The notes: generated by a model not told the origin, from the sequence alone. A stretch of DNA of 64,000 nt from Muscardinus avellanarius (GCA_963383645.1 OY726565.1:32219931-32283930), one strand, 5' to 3'; positions 1 through 12,135 are shown, counted from the first letter of the stretch. Numbers and translations are program-made.

Positions 1-62
1 TGGGTTGGGGGTATAGCTCAGAGGTAGAATAACCATGGGTTCAGTCCCCAGTACCACACACA
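1..62 (+). mobile_element. ID-type SINE monomer (tRNA-derived)
   Basis: Contains an A-box-like tagctcagaggtag and a B-box-like ggttcagtccc, ends in ccagtaccac, and is followed by an A-rich tail to about 87. This is the right half of the dimeric SINE seen throughout the window. It is a SINE rather than a tRNA gene because no cloverleaf closes around the boxes. Confidence 0.8.
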
Positions 63-87
63 ATAAAAAAGAAAGACAAAAAAATAA

Positions 88-150
88 GGTTGGGGCTATA
101 GCTCATAGGTAGAATGCCCCTAGGTTCAGTCCCCAGTACTATGCACATAC
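88..150 (+). mobile_element. ID-type SINE monomer
   Basis: Second ID copy in direct repeat with the first (gctatagctcataggtagaatg, then ggttcagtccccagtac). Its tail has grown into a (CA)n run. Confidence 0.78.
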
Positions 151-152
151 AA

Positions 153-154
<2 letters not shown>

Positions 155-193
<39 letters not shown>
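155..193 (+). repeat. (CA)n microsatellite
   Basis: About 19 uninterrupted CA units, grown from the A-rich tail of the preceding ID monomer. Confidence 0.95.
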
Positions 194-195
<2 letters not shown>

Positions 196-212
196 TAAAA
201 AAATAAACAAAA

Positions 213-270
213 TGGGTTGGGAGTATATCTCAGAGGTAGAATACCCTTGGGTTCAATCCCTAGTACACCT
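213..270 (+). mobile_element. ID-type SINE monomer
   Basis: Third ID copy in the same orientation (gagtatatctcagaggtagaa, ggttcaatccctagtac). Three head-to-tail copies within 270 bp suggest local tandem duplication or repeated insertion into A-rich tails. Confidence 0.78.
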
Positions 271-1196
271 TCCATACGCAAAAATCGTGTTCTAGATAGG
301 TCAAGATACAAGTTAATGAGTATCAACTCTGAAAAACTTTAATGTAGGAATTGAAATGTGTTCCAAGTGTAAAATACACAATAAATTTTGATGACCATGT
401 ATGAAAGAAGAAATGAAAAATATTAATATTTAAGTAAGACTATTTTGGATATATATGATTATATAAAATATATCATTAAAATTCAGTTTCATCACTTCAC
501 TTTTTCTTCCTAAAGTTACTAGAATATTTGTGTGATTCTTACTGTGTTTCTATTGGACAACAGTAGTCTAGGTGAAGCTATCTTATTTTAAAAGCCACCA
601 CTCTTTGGGAAGAATGACAGAAGAGTTGGGAACACTACAGTAATTTCCTAACCAGCTTTCAGTATTTTTACTTCCAATCCAAGCTTCACCTATTTGCCAG
701 TGATATTTCTAATGCAGAACCCTCCTCTGATTAAAATTATTCAGTGAGTCCTTCCCATTTCTCCAGATTAAACTCTAATGACTTTAACCCACACCGCTCA
801 CCTCAGCTCACCTTTCTAAACTCATCTTCAACAAATCTTCAAACACAGTGTCCCACACACTTCTGTACTTGTTTTCTGAAGGGACTTTGACCACACTGCT
901 TCCCCTGTGTAACACACTCTGTGTTCCCTTCTCTCTTGCTCAGGTTCACTCAATTCAGGATTAGCGCAGATGGCTGGGACTTTACTTTCTATTGTGTGTT
1001 TCTTGATATCTACCACCAAGCTTTCTCTGAATTGCCCCTCTGCTCTTCTGTTTAGTTAAAAGGCAACTAAGCTATATGAGTGCCTTTTTATAGTACATTT
1101 ATTATTTTTTCTCTTATATATACTACAAATAATCAGATGCTTAGGGTAAAAAAAAAGTGTAGAAAGAAGATATCTTAGGTAAGGTTAACTTTTCTG
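271..1196. other. AT-rich unique DNA
   Basis: No gene, RNA or recognisable repeat seen. The only longer open frame (828-1019, -) has no recognisable protein content. Confidence 0.6.
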
Positions 1197-1212
1197 TAAA
1201 TCATGTATTTTA
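1197..1212. repeat. Target-site duplication, left copy
   Basis: taaatcatgtatttta matches taaatcatctatttta at 3982-3997 in 15 of 16 positions. The pair brackets the ORF1-plus-tandem-repeat element. Confidence 0.75.
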
Positions 1213-1254
1213 TTTTTTAATTTTTTTTCTCAGAAAATTTATTTATTTATTTAT

Positions 1255-2195
1255 TTGTACATATATATGATATATAAAACACTTTTCCAAGCTTTTAAAC
1301 ATAGCTGAAACTAATGCATATAAGAAACTAAACTAAATGTTATATTCGTCCTAATGCTAATTGTAATACTAATTCTAAACATATGGGAAAATCTTATAAT
1401 ACACTGAAATTAAACATAATTGCACATATATATGACATGTAAAACACTTTTCCGAGCTTTTAAACAGAGTGGAAACTAACGCATATAAGAAACTAAATGT
1501 TATATTCGTCCTAAAGCTAACTGCAATCCTAATTCTGAACAAATGTTACGCTCTTACAATACACTGAAATTGAACATGATTTCACATATATATGATATGA
1601 AAAACCCTTTTCCGTGCTTTTAAACATAGTTGAAACTAATGCATATAAGACACTAAACTAAATGTTATATTTGTCCTAATGCTAACTGTACTCCTAAGTC
1701 TAAACATATGTGAAACTCTTACAATACACTGAAACTGAACATGATTTCACATATACGTGATATGTAAAAAACTTTTCCGAGTTCTGAACATAGATGAAAC
1801 TAACACATATAAGAAACTAAAGTAAATGTTATATTCGTCCTAATGATAACTGTAATCCTAATTCTAAAAGTATGTGAAAGTCTCATAATACACTGAAATT
1901 GAACATAATTGCACATATATATGACATGTAAAACACTTTTCTGAGCTTTTAAACATAGCTGAAACTAATGCATATAGGAAACTAAACTAAATGTTATATT
2001 TGCCCTAACACTAACTGTAATTCTAATTCTAAACCAATGTGAAACTCTTACAATACACTGAAATTGAACATAATTGCACATATATATGATATGAAAACAC
2101 TTTTCCAAGCTTTTAAACATAGCTAAAACTAATGCATGTAAGAAATTAAACTAAATGTTATACTAGTCCTAACGCTAACTGTAATCCTAATTCTA
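1255..2195 (-). repeat. ~165-bp AT-rich tandem repeat, about 6 units
   Basis: The landmark cacatatatatga recurs near 1258, 1423, 1583, 1747, 1911 and 2076, giving spacings of 160-166 bp. Each unit also carries a version of aaacacttttccgagcttt and gttatattcgtcctaa. Unit divergence is moderate. The array abuts the stop codon of the L1 ORF1 and lies inside the TSD-bracketed element. Confidence 0.9.
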
Positions 2196-2939
2196 CTTAT
2201 GGACTTCCTCTCTTCTCTGGTTCTGAAGTCTGCTTCTTTTTTCTTCTTTATGGTTTATTTCTTTAAGAATTTTCTCTAGTGTTGGCTTTGAATTCATGAA
2301 TTTTTTAAAATTCTTTTTATCCTGAAATACTTTTATTTCCCCATTGATTTTGAAAAGTAGTTTTGCTGGATAGCGTAGTTTTGGTTGGAACTTATTTTCT
2401 TCCAGGGTCTGAATCACATCGTACCAGTCTCTCCTAGCATCCATGACCTGGGTTGTATAGTCTGGGGTGATTCTTACTGTTTTGCCTCTATATGTCACCT
2501 GTCCTTTTGTTCTCACTGCTTTTAAGATTCCTTCCTTGGCCTCTATGTTGGTCATTTTGGCTATTATGTGGCATGGAGTGGTCTTTCTTTGGTCCTGTCT
2601 CAATGGAGTTCTGTATGCCTCCTGGACATGAAGATCCAAGTCTCTTTCCATGTTTGGAAAATTCTCTAAAATTATTTCTTTGAAGAGATTACGGATGCCC
2701 TTAGTCTGTATCTTTATCCCTTCTTCAATGCCTATTATCCGTAAATTAGGACACTTCATATTATTACATATTTGCTGGATGTTTAGGTTTTGTTGCTGTA
2801 AAGATTTCTGTATATTGATGACTGTGTTTTCGGTTTTGGATGTACTGTCTTCTAACATTGAAATTCTGTTTTCCATTTCATCTAATCGTCCAGAATTTCT
2901 TTCTATTGCTGTCTTCATTTCACTTATTGCCTCTTTCAT
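2193..2939 (-). pseudogene. L1 ORF1p, frameshifted near the N terminus
   Basis: A 248-codon open frame with the C-terminal three quarters of an L1 ORF1 protein, the RNA-binding nucleic-acid chaperone that coats L1 RNA. Visible parts are a coiled coil (residues ~1-60), an RRM beginning NLRIIGIEEG (~65), and a C-terminal domain with YPAKLLFKINGEIKVF (~190-207). Coding-like sequence continues upstream at about 2960-3010 (DELETLRIRK) but in another frame, so a one-base indel separates the N terminus. It lies downstream of its own 5'UTR and immediately upstream of the tandem array. It is probably not a source of full ORF1p, although the chaperone domains are uninterrupted. Confidence 0.85.
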
Positions 2940-3965
2940 TTCATTCCAGACCTCTTTCTTATTCTTAGTGTTTCCAACTCATCTTTCATCTCCTCTAGAC
3001 TTGTTTTAAATCCTTTCATCATATTGTAAATCAGGATTCAGAACTCTCCCTCTTGCATTTCTTGTAGGTCAGTATTGGTGACTTCTGTCGTTTCTCCACT
3101 ATTCCTGGTTCTCATGTTTTCAATGTTCTCAGGCCTGTTCTTCTGATGTCTTCCCATTGATTGTGGGTATTGTGTATAGACCAGTCTTAGTAGTGGGGAT
3201 TTAGAAGAGTTAACAGGTAAGCAGTACTTTTTTGAGTGGTGAGGGTTGGGTGATGGTGGAGTAGCAGGGGTCAGAAGTCAGGAACCATGAACACCAAAAT
3301 TTTGTTTCTCTGCTTCACAAAATGACAATAAACAGTAGCCAATGCCAACAGTTGTTGAAAGTGCTGTCACGGACTTGGTGAACTCACTGCCACCACCGAA
3401 GGCAATATGGTGCCGCTGCCACACCCTCAGCCATGAGACTGGCATACTTCTTTTCTGGTTTTGAGCTCCAATCTGAGTCCCTGAAGGGTGTACTGAGCTT
3501 GGCCCCTGGGAGCTTTAGACGCTCCTTGCACCGAAAAAACTGGTGAATTACACCCAGCTGTTCTGCAGTTGCTCACCTCAGCTCGCTGTCTGCTGCTCCT
3601 CTCTGGAGCCTGGTGGGATGTTGAGTGCATTGGTCTGGAGCCATCCAGTGAGTTAACTGCTGCCACCGCCGTCAGTATGGCATTGCTGCTGCGTCCAGGC
3701 CGTGAGGCCGGCGTATCTCCTCTTCGGTTCTGAGCTCCATTCTGAGTCCCCCTCCTCTCTGGAGCCCAGCAATGTGAGAGAAGATGACGGCATGTGCGGG
3801 CTGGTTTCCTCTCTGGCTTCTGGCTGATCTTCTAACCTTCCTTCTCTCTGCCCCTTGTACTTACAGCTTTTATTTCTTTGCTGGTGGTGTTTTCTGGGTA
3901 TGAAAAGCACTGATTTTTTAGTAATAAAGATCGATTGTTAGCGGGATTTGTAAACGCCACTTTAC

Positions 3966-3981
3966 ATCTTCCCAGAAGTCC
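3966..3981 (-). promoter_or_regulatory. L1-type 5' end with YY1/ETS-like core (decayed)
   Basis: The minus-strand start ggacttctgggaagatg aligns with the start of the element at 23273, which reads ggacttccgggaagatgg. The CpG of the ETS-like core has decayed here. L1 promoters commonly have a YY1 site (aagatgg) near the start; its use here is inferred. Confidence 0.45.
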
Positions 3982-3997
3982 TAAATCATCTATTTTA
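3982..3997. repeat. Target-site duplication, right copy
   Basis: taaatcatctatttta, the partner of 1197-1212. Confidence 0.75.
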
Positions 3998-4109
3998 CTA
4001 GAATATTCTCACTTCCAAAGTCTCTTTTGTTTGAACCTACTATTTAAGTGAATCTTATGATGATATGTAGCCTTCAAAATCTGCTAAAAGTTTTGTAAAA
4101 TTTAATAAA

Positions 4110-4490
4110 TGCTTCTTGAGCTTCTGTATAACTTTGATAGAAATAGAAGGAGCTTACCTCAACATCATAAAAGCAATATATGAAAAAACCAAAGCCAAGA
4201 TCATAAATGAATGAGGAAAAACTGAAAGTATTTCCTCGGAAATCAGGAATTAGAGAAGGATGTCCACTCTCAACAATCCTATCCAATATAGTACTTGAAA
4301 TCTTAGCCAGAGCAATTAAGCAAGATAAGGAAATTAAAGGAATATGCATAGAAAAAGAACAAATTACCTCCTGTTGCAGATGACATGATTTTTGAAGATG
4401 CAAAAATATCAAAAGACTTCTGGAGCCAATACCAAAGCTTAGCAAAGTAGCCAGGTATAAAATTAACTTTGTGAACAGGACAAATGGAGT
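4110..4490 (+). pseudogene. L1 ORF2 reverse-transcriptase fragment
   Basis: The plus strand resembles the L1 RT region: a stretch like LTSIIKAIYEKTKAKI, a segment like [13 protein letters not shown], and tgcagatgacatgatt, which encodes the ADDM catalytic core. It has stops and frameshifts. It is a relic without visible ends. Confidence 0.8.
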
Positions 4491-5235
4491 GCTCTTATTA
4501 AAGGTGAATGAAATGAATCAATTGACAGGTTTCTGGGAGTCAAAACCAAGAGTTTGTCATGTTGTCTGAATTTATCTGACATGGTAAAGCCACTGGAGAT
4601 CACACTGTTTGGTAGGTGTGGGTTCTGACCTTTTTCCTTGGGAAGCCTCAGGAGGTGCTGGCACCTTGATCTCTTTGCCTATTTTTTTAAGCCTCTGCAA
4701 AAAGCACCAAGTCAGTTTCAGCTTTCTTTCTTACCTACCCAACCTATCAGAGGTTGGGTAGTTAAATCCTATAATTTAAAATGGTAATCTCAAAATTGCC
4801 AACCCCCAAATGGCAGGTGTATGTGTAAGTATCACAATTAATTTGTTATTCATTTATTCTTTGTTTGGAATTAATGGGAGTTAATGATAATGAACTGATA
4901 TACTCTCCCTGAATTTTCTCTTTGATGGCTAAATTATTTTTTTAGATAATTACTCTGTGATAGCTGTATTTCAAATGGGTATGCTATAACCACAGAATTA
5001 AACCAGATAAGATCTTCTTAATCATCATTAACCAAGAGGGCTATCAGGACCATTTCTCTGCCATATTGGTAGTGTTTCAACTGTGGGATGAGATCTAAGG
5101 AAGGATTTGGGAACAATTTCTTTAGTTATTTATATTAAAATTACAAAGGGCAGAGCCTATTTCTCCATTCCAGACTTCACAGAAACATTATATACCCAAC
5201 AGTATTGCCATCAGTGACATTTTCCTTCTTTTTTA
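4491..5235. other. AT-rich unique DNA
   Basis: Nothing recognisable. It holds a short imperfect inverted pair around ctacccaacctatcagaggttgggtag (about 4735-4762) but no gene. Confidence 0.5.
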
Positions 5236-5439
5236 TTTTTTATTTTATTTTATTTATTATTTTTTTGTGGTACTGGGGATGGACCCCTTCTACCTCTGGG
5301 CTACAATCCCAGACCTATTTTATATTTTATTTTGAAACAGGGTCTCTTAAGCCAGCATAGCTGGCTTTGAACCTGCGTGGTCCTCCTGTCTCCGCCTCCC
5401 AAGCACGGGGATTACAAGCGTGCACCACAACACCTGGCT
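5236..5439 (-). mobile_element. B1-ID dimeric SINE
   Basis: On the plus strand it runs from the poly(T) tail through gtggtactggggatggac (ID half) and gaaacagggtctcttaa to attacaagcgtgcaccac (B1 half). Confidence 0.88.
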
Positions 5440-5515
5440 TTGGTGCATTGTAGTCATATATTTTAATGGGATAAAAGATGGTGGAGACAAACATGCACAC
5501 ATCACCCAATTAGCT
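5440..5515 (-). mobile_element. L1 3'UTR terminal fragment
   Basis: ggtgcattgtagtcatata followed by cacacatcacccaattagc matches the 3' terminus of the composite element at 27115-27200 and of the L1 3'UTRs at 20520 and 63060. Confidence 0.7.
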
Positions 5516-6049
5516 AACCCAATTCCTACCCTTTCTTCTTCTTTTCAGTGTCTGTAATCTTGAAATAATTTCCTCTTATATCTATCATTAAATAGATCAA
5601 AAGAAGAGTATTTAGAATATGTCAAAATTGAAAATATGGTACATAGGGAAATAATCTTTGTGTCTATAATGTTACTATTAATTATATAATTGATTTAAAC
5701 AATGGTAGCAAAAGCAAACAAAAAAATAGTTTTTTCTTCATTAAAGTATCTGCTTTTGTGCTAGAATTTATGTAGTTCGTCCACATGGGGTGTTTAAAGT
5801 CACTGATATTACTACTCTTGCCAAAATGTTTTTTTTTCCTCACACTGTTGATGTAGATAAGGGCAATTCACACAGGGCAATGTATCAGACAATTAAGTAA
5901 GGTTCATTTTCTCTGCTTTTAAAATGAAACAAAGCAGAGAATATATGTTTGGATTTCCAGTTATGCATATTTCTAGGACATTATCATCTCTGCCAATTAC
6001 TGAGTGCAATAGAAAATTTGTAAATCTCTTTCATAACTTTAGCTAAATC
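5516..6049. other. AT-rich unique DNA
   Basis: No gene or recognisable repeat seen. Confidence 0.5.
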
Positions 6050-6103
6050 TTTCCCTCCCTCCCTTCCTTCCTTCTTTCCTTCCTTTCTTCCTTCCTTCCT
6101 TCT
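6050..6103 (+). repeat. (CCTT)n-like pyrimidine microsatellite
   Basis: Imperfect CCTT/CTTT repeats, adjoining a degraded SINE and probably grown from its tail. Confidence 0.85.
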
Positions 6104-6165
6104 CTGATATCAAACTGAGGACCTTATATATGCTAGGTAACACTGAGCTACATCCCATGCCATTT
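6104..6165 (-). mobile_element. Degraded ID SINE fragment
   Basis: atcaaactgaggacctt then ctgagctacatccc is a decayed minus-strand ID half. Confidence 0.6.
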
Positions 6166-6496
6166 TCTTTCTTTCTTTGTTTTTTCTCTTTCCTTTTTAT
6201 ATTTCCCAATTATTTTAAAATAAAAAATAATGCCAACTAAGGATTTTGACAAAGATAAAATAAAATAACATATGCAAAACTCCTAAAACACTGGATGTAC
6301 CATACATATTTCTTTCCTTTCCATTATATTCCCTACAAGGAATTATGTTAAGTAATTGTTAATTAATATTACTTGTTAATTGTATGGTGAATATTTAACT
6401 TTTGGTCTAGAGGGTATTTATTTACTTTGCAATATTTCTGGTTCAACGTTTATGCTGGATATTTTAATTATTTTACACATAATTACTAACACTGAG
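6166..6496. other. AT-rich unique DNA
   Basis: Nothing recognisable. Confidence 0.5.
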
Positions 6497-6499
6497 GGA

Positions 6500-6680
6500 A
6501 AGCTGGGCACATGCTTGTAATTGTAGTACTTAGGAAGATAAAACAGGTTTGAGACCAGCCTCAGCAATTTACGGAGACCCTCAGCAACTTATCAAGATCC
6601 TGTTTAAAATTAAAAATGGCTTGAGGTACAAATTGGAGGTAGACTGCCCCTTGTTTTCAAGCCCTAATGCAAAAAAAAGA
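6500..6680 (+). mobile_element. B1-ID dimeric SINE, diverged
   Basis: agctgggcacatgcttgtaa and gagaccagcctcagcaa mark the B1 half; a weak ID half (ggaggtagactgcccctt) follows. Confidence 0.78.
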
Positions 6681-6689
6681 GGTAAAATT

Positions 6690-8160
6690 CCAAAACTATA
6701 TCACATCAATTATAGGTGTTGATAAAGAAAGAAAAATTGATATTGTTACTGAGGGAAAATTTTGCTTAAAATTTATTAACTAATACTGGAATTAAAGTGT
6801 TTATATAAATTAATAGTTGAATGTTTCTGCTTGTGGTATTTTTTACCACAAGACATTAATGATTTTCTCTGTAAAAACATTGGTTTTCTTTAATATAACT
6901 CAGTTATTAACTTGATTTAAGTGTCAATGATTTGATTAAAAAATTTAAATGGAGTAAATACAAATCTCCTACTGTGGTTGCATTAGGATTTAATGCTTGT
7001 GATGCCAGCAAAATATCTTTTCACGTGGGGAGCAACATATCTAGGGCATCAAAGATAATCCAATAAATGATACCAGACTGCAACATTGTCAGCACACTAA
7101 GAATTAAATTTAGACTTGGGAAAAAATTGCTTGCAAGTCACTGAATATCGTTAACCAAGGGTTGATGTAAAATAAGAAGGAATGCAGAAGTTACTATTTG
7201 CCCTTTTGTAATTGATCCTCACGGAATGTCCTGCAAATACAGGAACTGGCATCCAAATAACTTCCAAATTATTTTGCTCAAAACAAAAAAATGAATTTTA
7301 TAGCCATAAATTTGTCAAAAAGTCAGTAATCATTTTAATTTTGTTTAACAGATGCTTTTGCACATAATATGGTAGAAATAACAGCTGTTTCACTTTTCTT
7401 TTGAAAAAATAGAATTCTTTTATGAAAATAATGCTTTTCTGTGATTTGTATCTAGAGTAAGTTTAGCCTTTCTTCTTATGAACAACTTCACAAAACTATT
7501 TCAAAACTAACTTAATGGAAGGAATGGTTCTTTTTGAGAACACCTAGAGCATCTTAAAGATTATTTTGCTAGACACTCTTTTCCTTTTGCATAAGTGCCA
7601 CTTTATTTCAAAGAGAAACACATTCATGGCTCATCCAAACTTTGTTTGCAGTCTGTAGTTACACACACATCTATCCTTTACCTCCACACACCAGAAAACA
7701 AAGTTGGCATTTATAAAAAGTGAAATTTTATATCAATGCTTTATAGCATGAGTCCTTTTTGTACAAATATTGGCTGTTAAATTACCAATCTAGGTCTCCA
7801 ACAGTATCTAGCCAATGTTGCACAGTGAGAATATAACTCTCTAGGCTGCAGCAGCTTCTGGAAAAGCAGAATTACAGGATAAGAGAATGCATGGCCGGGG
7901 GGTTGTTGGGGTCACAGTGGCAAAGGAGATGAGACAGGAGTCAGATTAGGTAAAGCACCATGATCACAGTGGTGATGTTGGCTAAGAAGCATGAAATATT
8001 TAATCTCCTGAAACTACTTATTAGAGCAATAATATTTTATTTATATGAAAATGCCTGGTTATTTCAAAATTCCTGTGAAGTAAATATCATTACTTTGCCT
8101 CCTTTCTAAAGCAGAAAATTGAAGCATGGGATCATAAAATAATTTTTCCAAGATTAAAAT
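6690..8160. other. AT-rich unique DNA
   Basis: 1.5 kb with no open frame of interest and no recognised repeat. Possible conserved regulatory sequence cannot be judged without an alignment. Confidence 0.5.
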
Positions 8161-8163
8161 CGA

Positions 8164-8365
8164 TAGCTGGGTGTGGTGTCACATGCCTATAATCCCAGAA
8201 TTTGAGAGGCTGATAGGAGAATCGAAGGTTCGATGCCAGCCTTGTCAATTCAGTGAGATCCTCATTTGGCAAGACCTGTTTCAAAATAAAAGATAAAACA
8301 GGGTTGCAGGTGAAGCTGGAAGGTGGAATGCTCCTGAGTTCGATCCCCAGTTCAAAAATAAAATA
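8164..8365 (+). mobile_element. B1-ID dimeric SINE
   Basis: agctgggtgtggtgtcacatgc starts the B1 half; gagttcgatccccagt is the ID B box. The tail is AAAAT-rich. Confidence 0.85.
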
Positions 8366-9235
8366 AAATTAAAATTTGTTAAGTACCATTTGTACCGTAC
8401 AAGCATGGAAGATTATTGTGAGTGTCTATATTTGTGATGCAAAGGCAAAGAGCAAGGATCTAAAATCTTTCTATTCTGCAATAGAAAGAAGGCTGATCCT
8501 CTTCTAATGAGTCTTAATGGAGGATCCCGATGATGACCCCAATGATGTACAGAGGGACCCAAATTCAACAGGGGTGGAATCGATGTGGAAGAATTTTGCC
8601 CTAAGAGTGAAAGACAATAAATAAAAAATACAGATCAATTGGGATTTGATATGATCAGAGAAATGAGCAGCCCAGAGTATTTCTAGAGTCCAAAGGTCTC
8701 AGGAAAGGCTGTTGGAGGTGGCAAGAGAACAGAAAAGAAGACCAGAGTGCAGACTAGGTCAGATTTTAGATGCTGTTAAGTATCGAGTTAAGGAATTTGG
8801 GGATTTTCCTACTAGTAATGGTGAGGCTCTTAACCAAGAAAGTGACTTTACACACACCAATGCTGTTTTTGACTAATAGGTAAATTTGTTTTGTTCTTGA
8901 TGTTAATTGCAGCTGTTAGGCTTTGCAAATGTTTTCACTTTAATTTTCTAAAAAAGTAGTTTAATTTCACCCTCTTCCATTATAGCTTTGATTGTGAAGA
9001 ACACACGAGAAAGCACAATCTAAATATCAAACATTTTTATATACCATGTCTCACGTGACCTTAAACTAGAACCCTCTAAAAAGTGGCATTTCAGATAGTT
9101 TGGCTGGTTAAAGTATTTGATAACTTGTCCCTCCCTCCCCCAAAGTAAGCACTGAAAAATAATTTTATCAACTACTATAAATTACATATTTATTTTTTTA
9201 TTTTTTGGAGAAAATTTGTCAATTTTCTTTTTATT
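8366..9235. other. Unique DNA
   Basis: Slightly more purine-rich around 8500-8800. I see no gene or named repeat. Confidence 0.45.
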
Positions 9236-9236
9236 T

Positions 9237-9449
9237 CATTTTTTTTTTTTTTCAGTACTGGGATGGAACCCAGGGACATTCTACCTCCAAGCTACAACCA
9301 CAGCCTTAGTTTTTATTCTTTATTTTGAAATAGGGCCTCACTAAGTTGCAGAGGGCCTAAGTAGCCAAAGCTGGCTGCAAACTTACAATCCTCCTGTATC
9401 AGCCTCCCAAGTACTGGAATTGCAAGCTCACACCACTATGCCTGGCTCA
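9237..9449 (-). mobile_element. B1-ID dimeric SINE
   Basis: Poly(T), then cagtactgggatggaaccca (ID half), then cctcccaagtactggaattg (B1 half) and ccactatgcctggct. Confidence 0.88.
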
Positions 9450-11581
9450 ATTTTCTCTTTTCGTTCTTCCCCTTTTCTCTTATTTTTTGACATTAAGTTA
9501 AATTTGAATGTGATTACTGTATTCTTCTGTTAAACTCTAGTTTATTTTTTGTTAAAATCTATTCCTGTTTAGTTTATTCATATTGCTTTAATTAAAAAAG
9601 ATTTTGAGGTGAGATCTTCAATGGAAAGCACATCTTAGCTTATAAAATAAAATAGGAGTGACTATCAGAATGGGGGAGAGGTCATAGGGGTTATTCGGCT
9701 TTAGCCAGTTTTTGTGATGGAACTTCACATGGACTCAGCTTCTTTGATTTTAAGGCAGAAAGAGAAATATAGTAAGATATATCATCATCAGAAACTAGGA
9801 GATTCAGGGTTTTCCAAATATTTTTCTTCCAAGTACTAAATGCCAATAAAATTTTTAATAGTATGACTTTATATGAGGCCAATTTATTGATGCAAAGGGC
9901 AACCACATCAACATTTTAAAAAATGCAAAAGCAAATTTCATAAGAATAAATTAATAAAAATTAATTTTACTATAGTATCTAGAAATACACAACTTCTAGA
10001 TGATAAAATCAAGATCAGTTGTGGCAAGGTTACACATGCATGGTAATATAATTTTAAAATACTTTTATGGAGAAATGAATAAGCAAGAGAAAATATATTG
10101 TATACTGTCTACTATAGGCAAGATTTTAGCTTTTTTATATGTCTTATTCATCTGTTCCTCCTGTTAGCAATTTTGTATCCATTATGTCATAAAAGGTTGT
10201 TTCTGATTAATAAAGAAAATTATAGTGTGTTACTGATATGTGATAGATTTATTCTACTTTTGATCATGGGAGAAGGAAAATGATTTTAATTGTGGAAAAT
10301 ACATAAGTTCTAAAGAGTATCTCAGAATCTCTTTTTACTTATTTTCAACAATTATGATTCCTTTTGGTTCCTTAATAAACTGTAACACATGTATAGGCAC
10401 TGGTTACATATTTACCCAGTAACTCAATTTTAATTGCCTTATAAACTGCTTTTAAGTTTTGTATATGAGATATATTTTCTCTAATCATTGCTTCATTAGA
10501 GCTAGTGAATTTTTAAAGACTCTATTAATGAGGAACTTCTAAATGCAGTGTCCTGAGGTTACCAATAAGACTTTTTCACATGGAACATAAATGCCTCATT
10601 TTATTTCACTGGGTACTAAAAATGCTGTTGCACTGAAGTCATGTTTTATTGCTAGATTATAGACTTCTCCAATAAGGAGTAGTATGAACTTTTACTGTAT
10701 TGGGATGAGATAAGTAAAGAGAAGCATAGATATGGTAACTAGGCTGGGATTTTTTTCAACAAAAGGCTGTTTAAATGTTTAGATGAATAGTACAGATGTC
10801 TATAATGTTTAATTTTAAATAAGTTTCTTATTATTAAAAGCAGATTTGTACTTAAAATAAACCCCAAATACACTTCTGTTGGCCATGCATCAATCTTCTA
10901 CTGCTTTGGATATTTTCTCTGAGTGACTTATTGCACTAATTTAAGCTCAGTACAATTTCCTATTTAAAGCCCTTAATTAGCATAACAAAATGACTGTTTA
11001 AGTTTAGGGATTTATTGTCCTAGGATGATGATCAAATAAATTGGATTTTATTTGATCATTACAAAGGGAATTAAGAATACGAGCTAAAGTTCTTAATTTG
11101 CATAATGTAATCAAAGCCAGCTGTAGTTAAATTTAAACTATTTTAAATATGTACAAATAAATATAATGGCACATTCCATATTGTAAAGGGGATATCTATA
11201 TTTCACCACATTGAAGCCTGGGCATGAATTGAAGCCTAATGCACTCTGTTCAGTACCTCATAAAGTGCTAATGACTATCTCACACATAATGGCCTCAGTG
11301 TTTGTGTATTTACTAGTGCCTGAGGCCCTTCAGTGACACATGGTTCAAAAACACAATTAATTCAGGCCAACTCAGTAAAACAGAATCATTTTAGCCATTA
11401 ATCTCTTACATGTTCCATGTGTTCATGAAAACCTAGAACCCTGAGAACCACCACAGGTTGGCACTTCAACAATGTCACCAGTACAATTGTCTTTCATGTT
11501 GGCTGTTTATTCTAAATAGCTTCACTTTTATATTTAAAATACATTACCTCAGAGCTGATTTTTTTGTTGTTGTTGTTGGGT

Positions 11582-11583
<2 letters not shown>
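9450..11583. other. AT-rich unique DNA
   Basis: 2.1 kb with only short random open frames. Fairly even composition and no detected repeats between about 10000 and 11400, so this is one of the few repeat-poor stretches. Confidence 0.5.

Positions 11584-11632
<49 letters not shown>
11584..11632 (+). repeat. (GT)n microsatellite
   Basis: About 24 uninterrupted GT units. Confidence 0.97.
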
Positions 11633-11634
<2 letters not shown>

Positions 11635-12135
11635 TTCAAAACTTACAAGTGGGACGGAATATAAAGACTGCAGGCAGTATCTGCTGTGGTTTCTGTGAGC
11701 ACATTTGAGGTCTATCATCATTCAAAAAGTTAACCTCAGCAAGAGCTGGAGGATTTGGCAGCCACAAGTCAGGAGAGAGAGCAGAGGATTTTGCAAGCAG
11801 GACTTATATTAGGAGGATGAGAAGTTCTGCAAGCCAACTGGTGATGGAAGGCAAGCTAGAAGATGTTCATTAGGGAATGTTCAGAAATAGGTTGAAGAGA
11901 GGAGGATTAACTCAGGATTACTCCAACAGCAAGGTCATGTGTACAAAGGGAATATGGTTAATAAATGTGTATTATGGTCAGGTATAGCATATCCCATGAA
12001 GAACTCAGTGTTGGTATAGCTAAGCTATGAGCATTGTAATTTCATCAATAGTTAAATCTATTATGATAGGTTTATCTGAGTGACTAACTAGGCTGGTGGG
12101 GTGTGGGTGGAGAAGGCGGGTACTGGGGATGTGGT
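11633..12135. other. Unique DNA
   Basis: No gene or recognised repeat seen. Confidence 0.45.

Larger units (their letters stand above)
1213..3981 (-). mobile_element. L1-derived ORF1-only element with 3' tandem array
   Basis: Read on the minus strand: a GC-richer L1-type 5'UTR starting at about 3981 (ggacttctgggaagatg), an L1 ORF1 ending at 2193, then six ~165-bp AT-rich tandem units (about 1255-2195), then an A-rich tail. No ORF2 or normal L1 3'UTR is present. A 16-bp TSD with one mismatch brackets the whole 2.77 kb, so the parts moved together. The 5'UTR is clearly homologous to that of the element at 20486-23273. The architecture recalls HAL1 (half-L1) elements, but the tandem-repeat 3' end is not part of HAL1 as I know it. 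Confidence 0.75.

Noticed and set aside
1..62. tRNA gene (A and B boxes present)
   Set aside because: The sequence does not fold into a closed cloverleaf, is followed by an A-rich tail, and recurs dozens of times as a SINE half.
2492..3009. Plus-strand frames over the L1 ORF1 at 2193-2939
   Set aside because: Antisense shadows; the minus strand carries clear ORF1p motifs.
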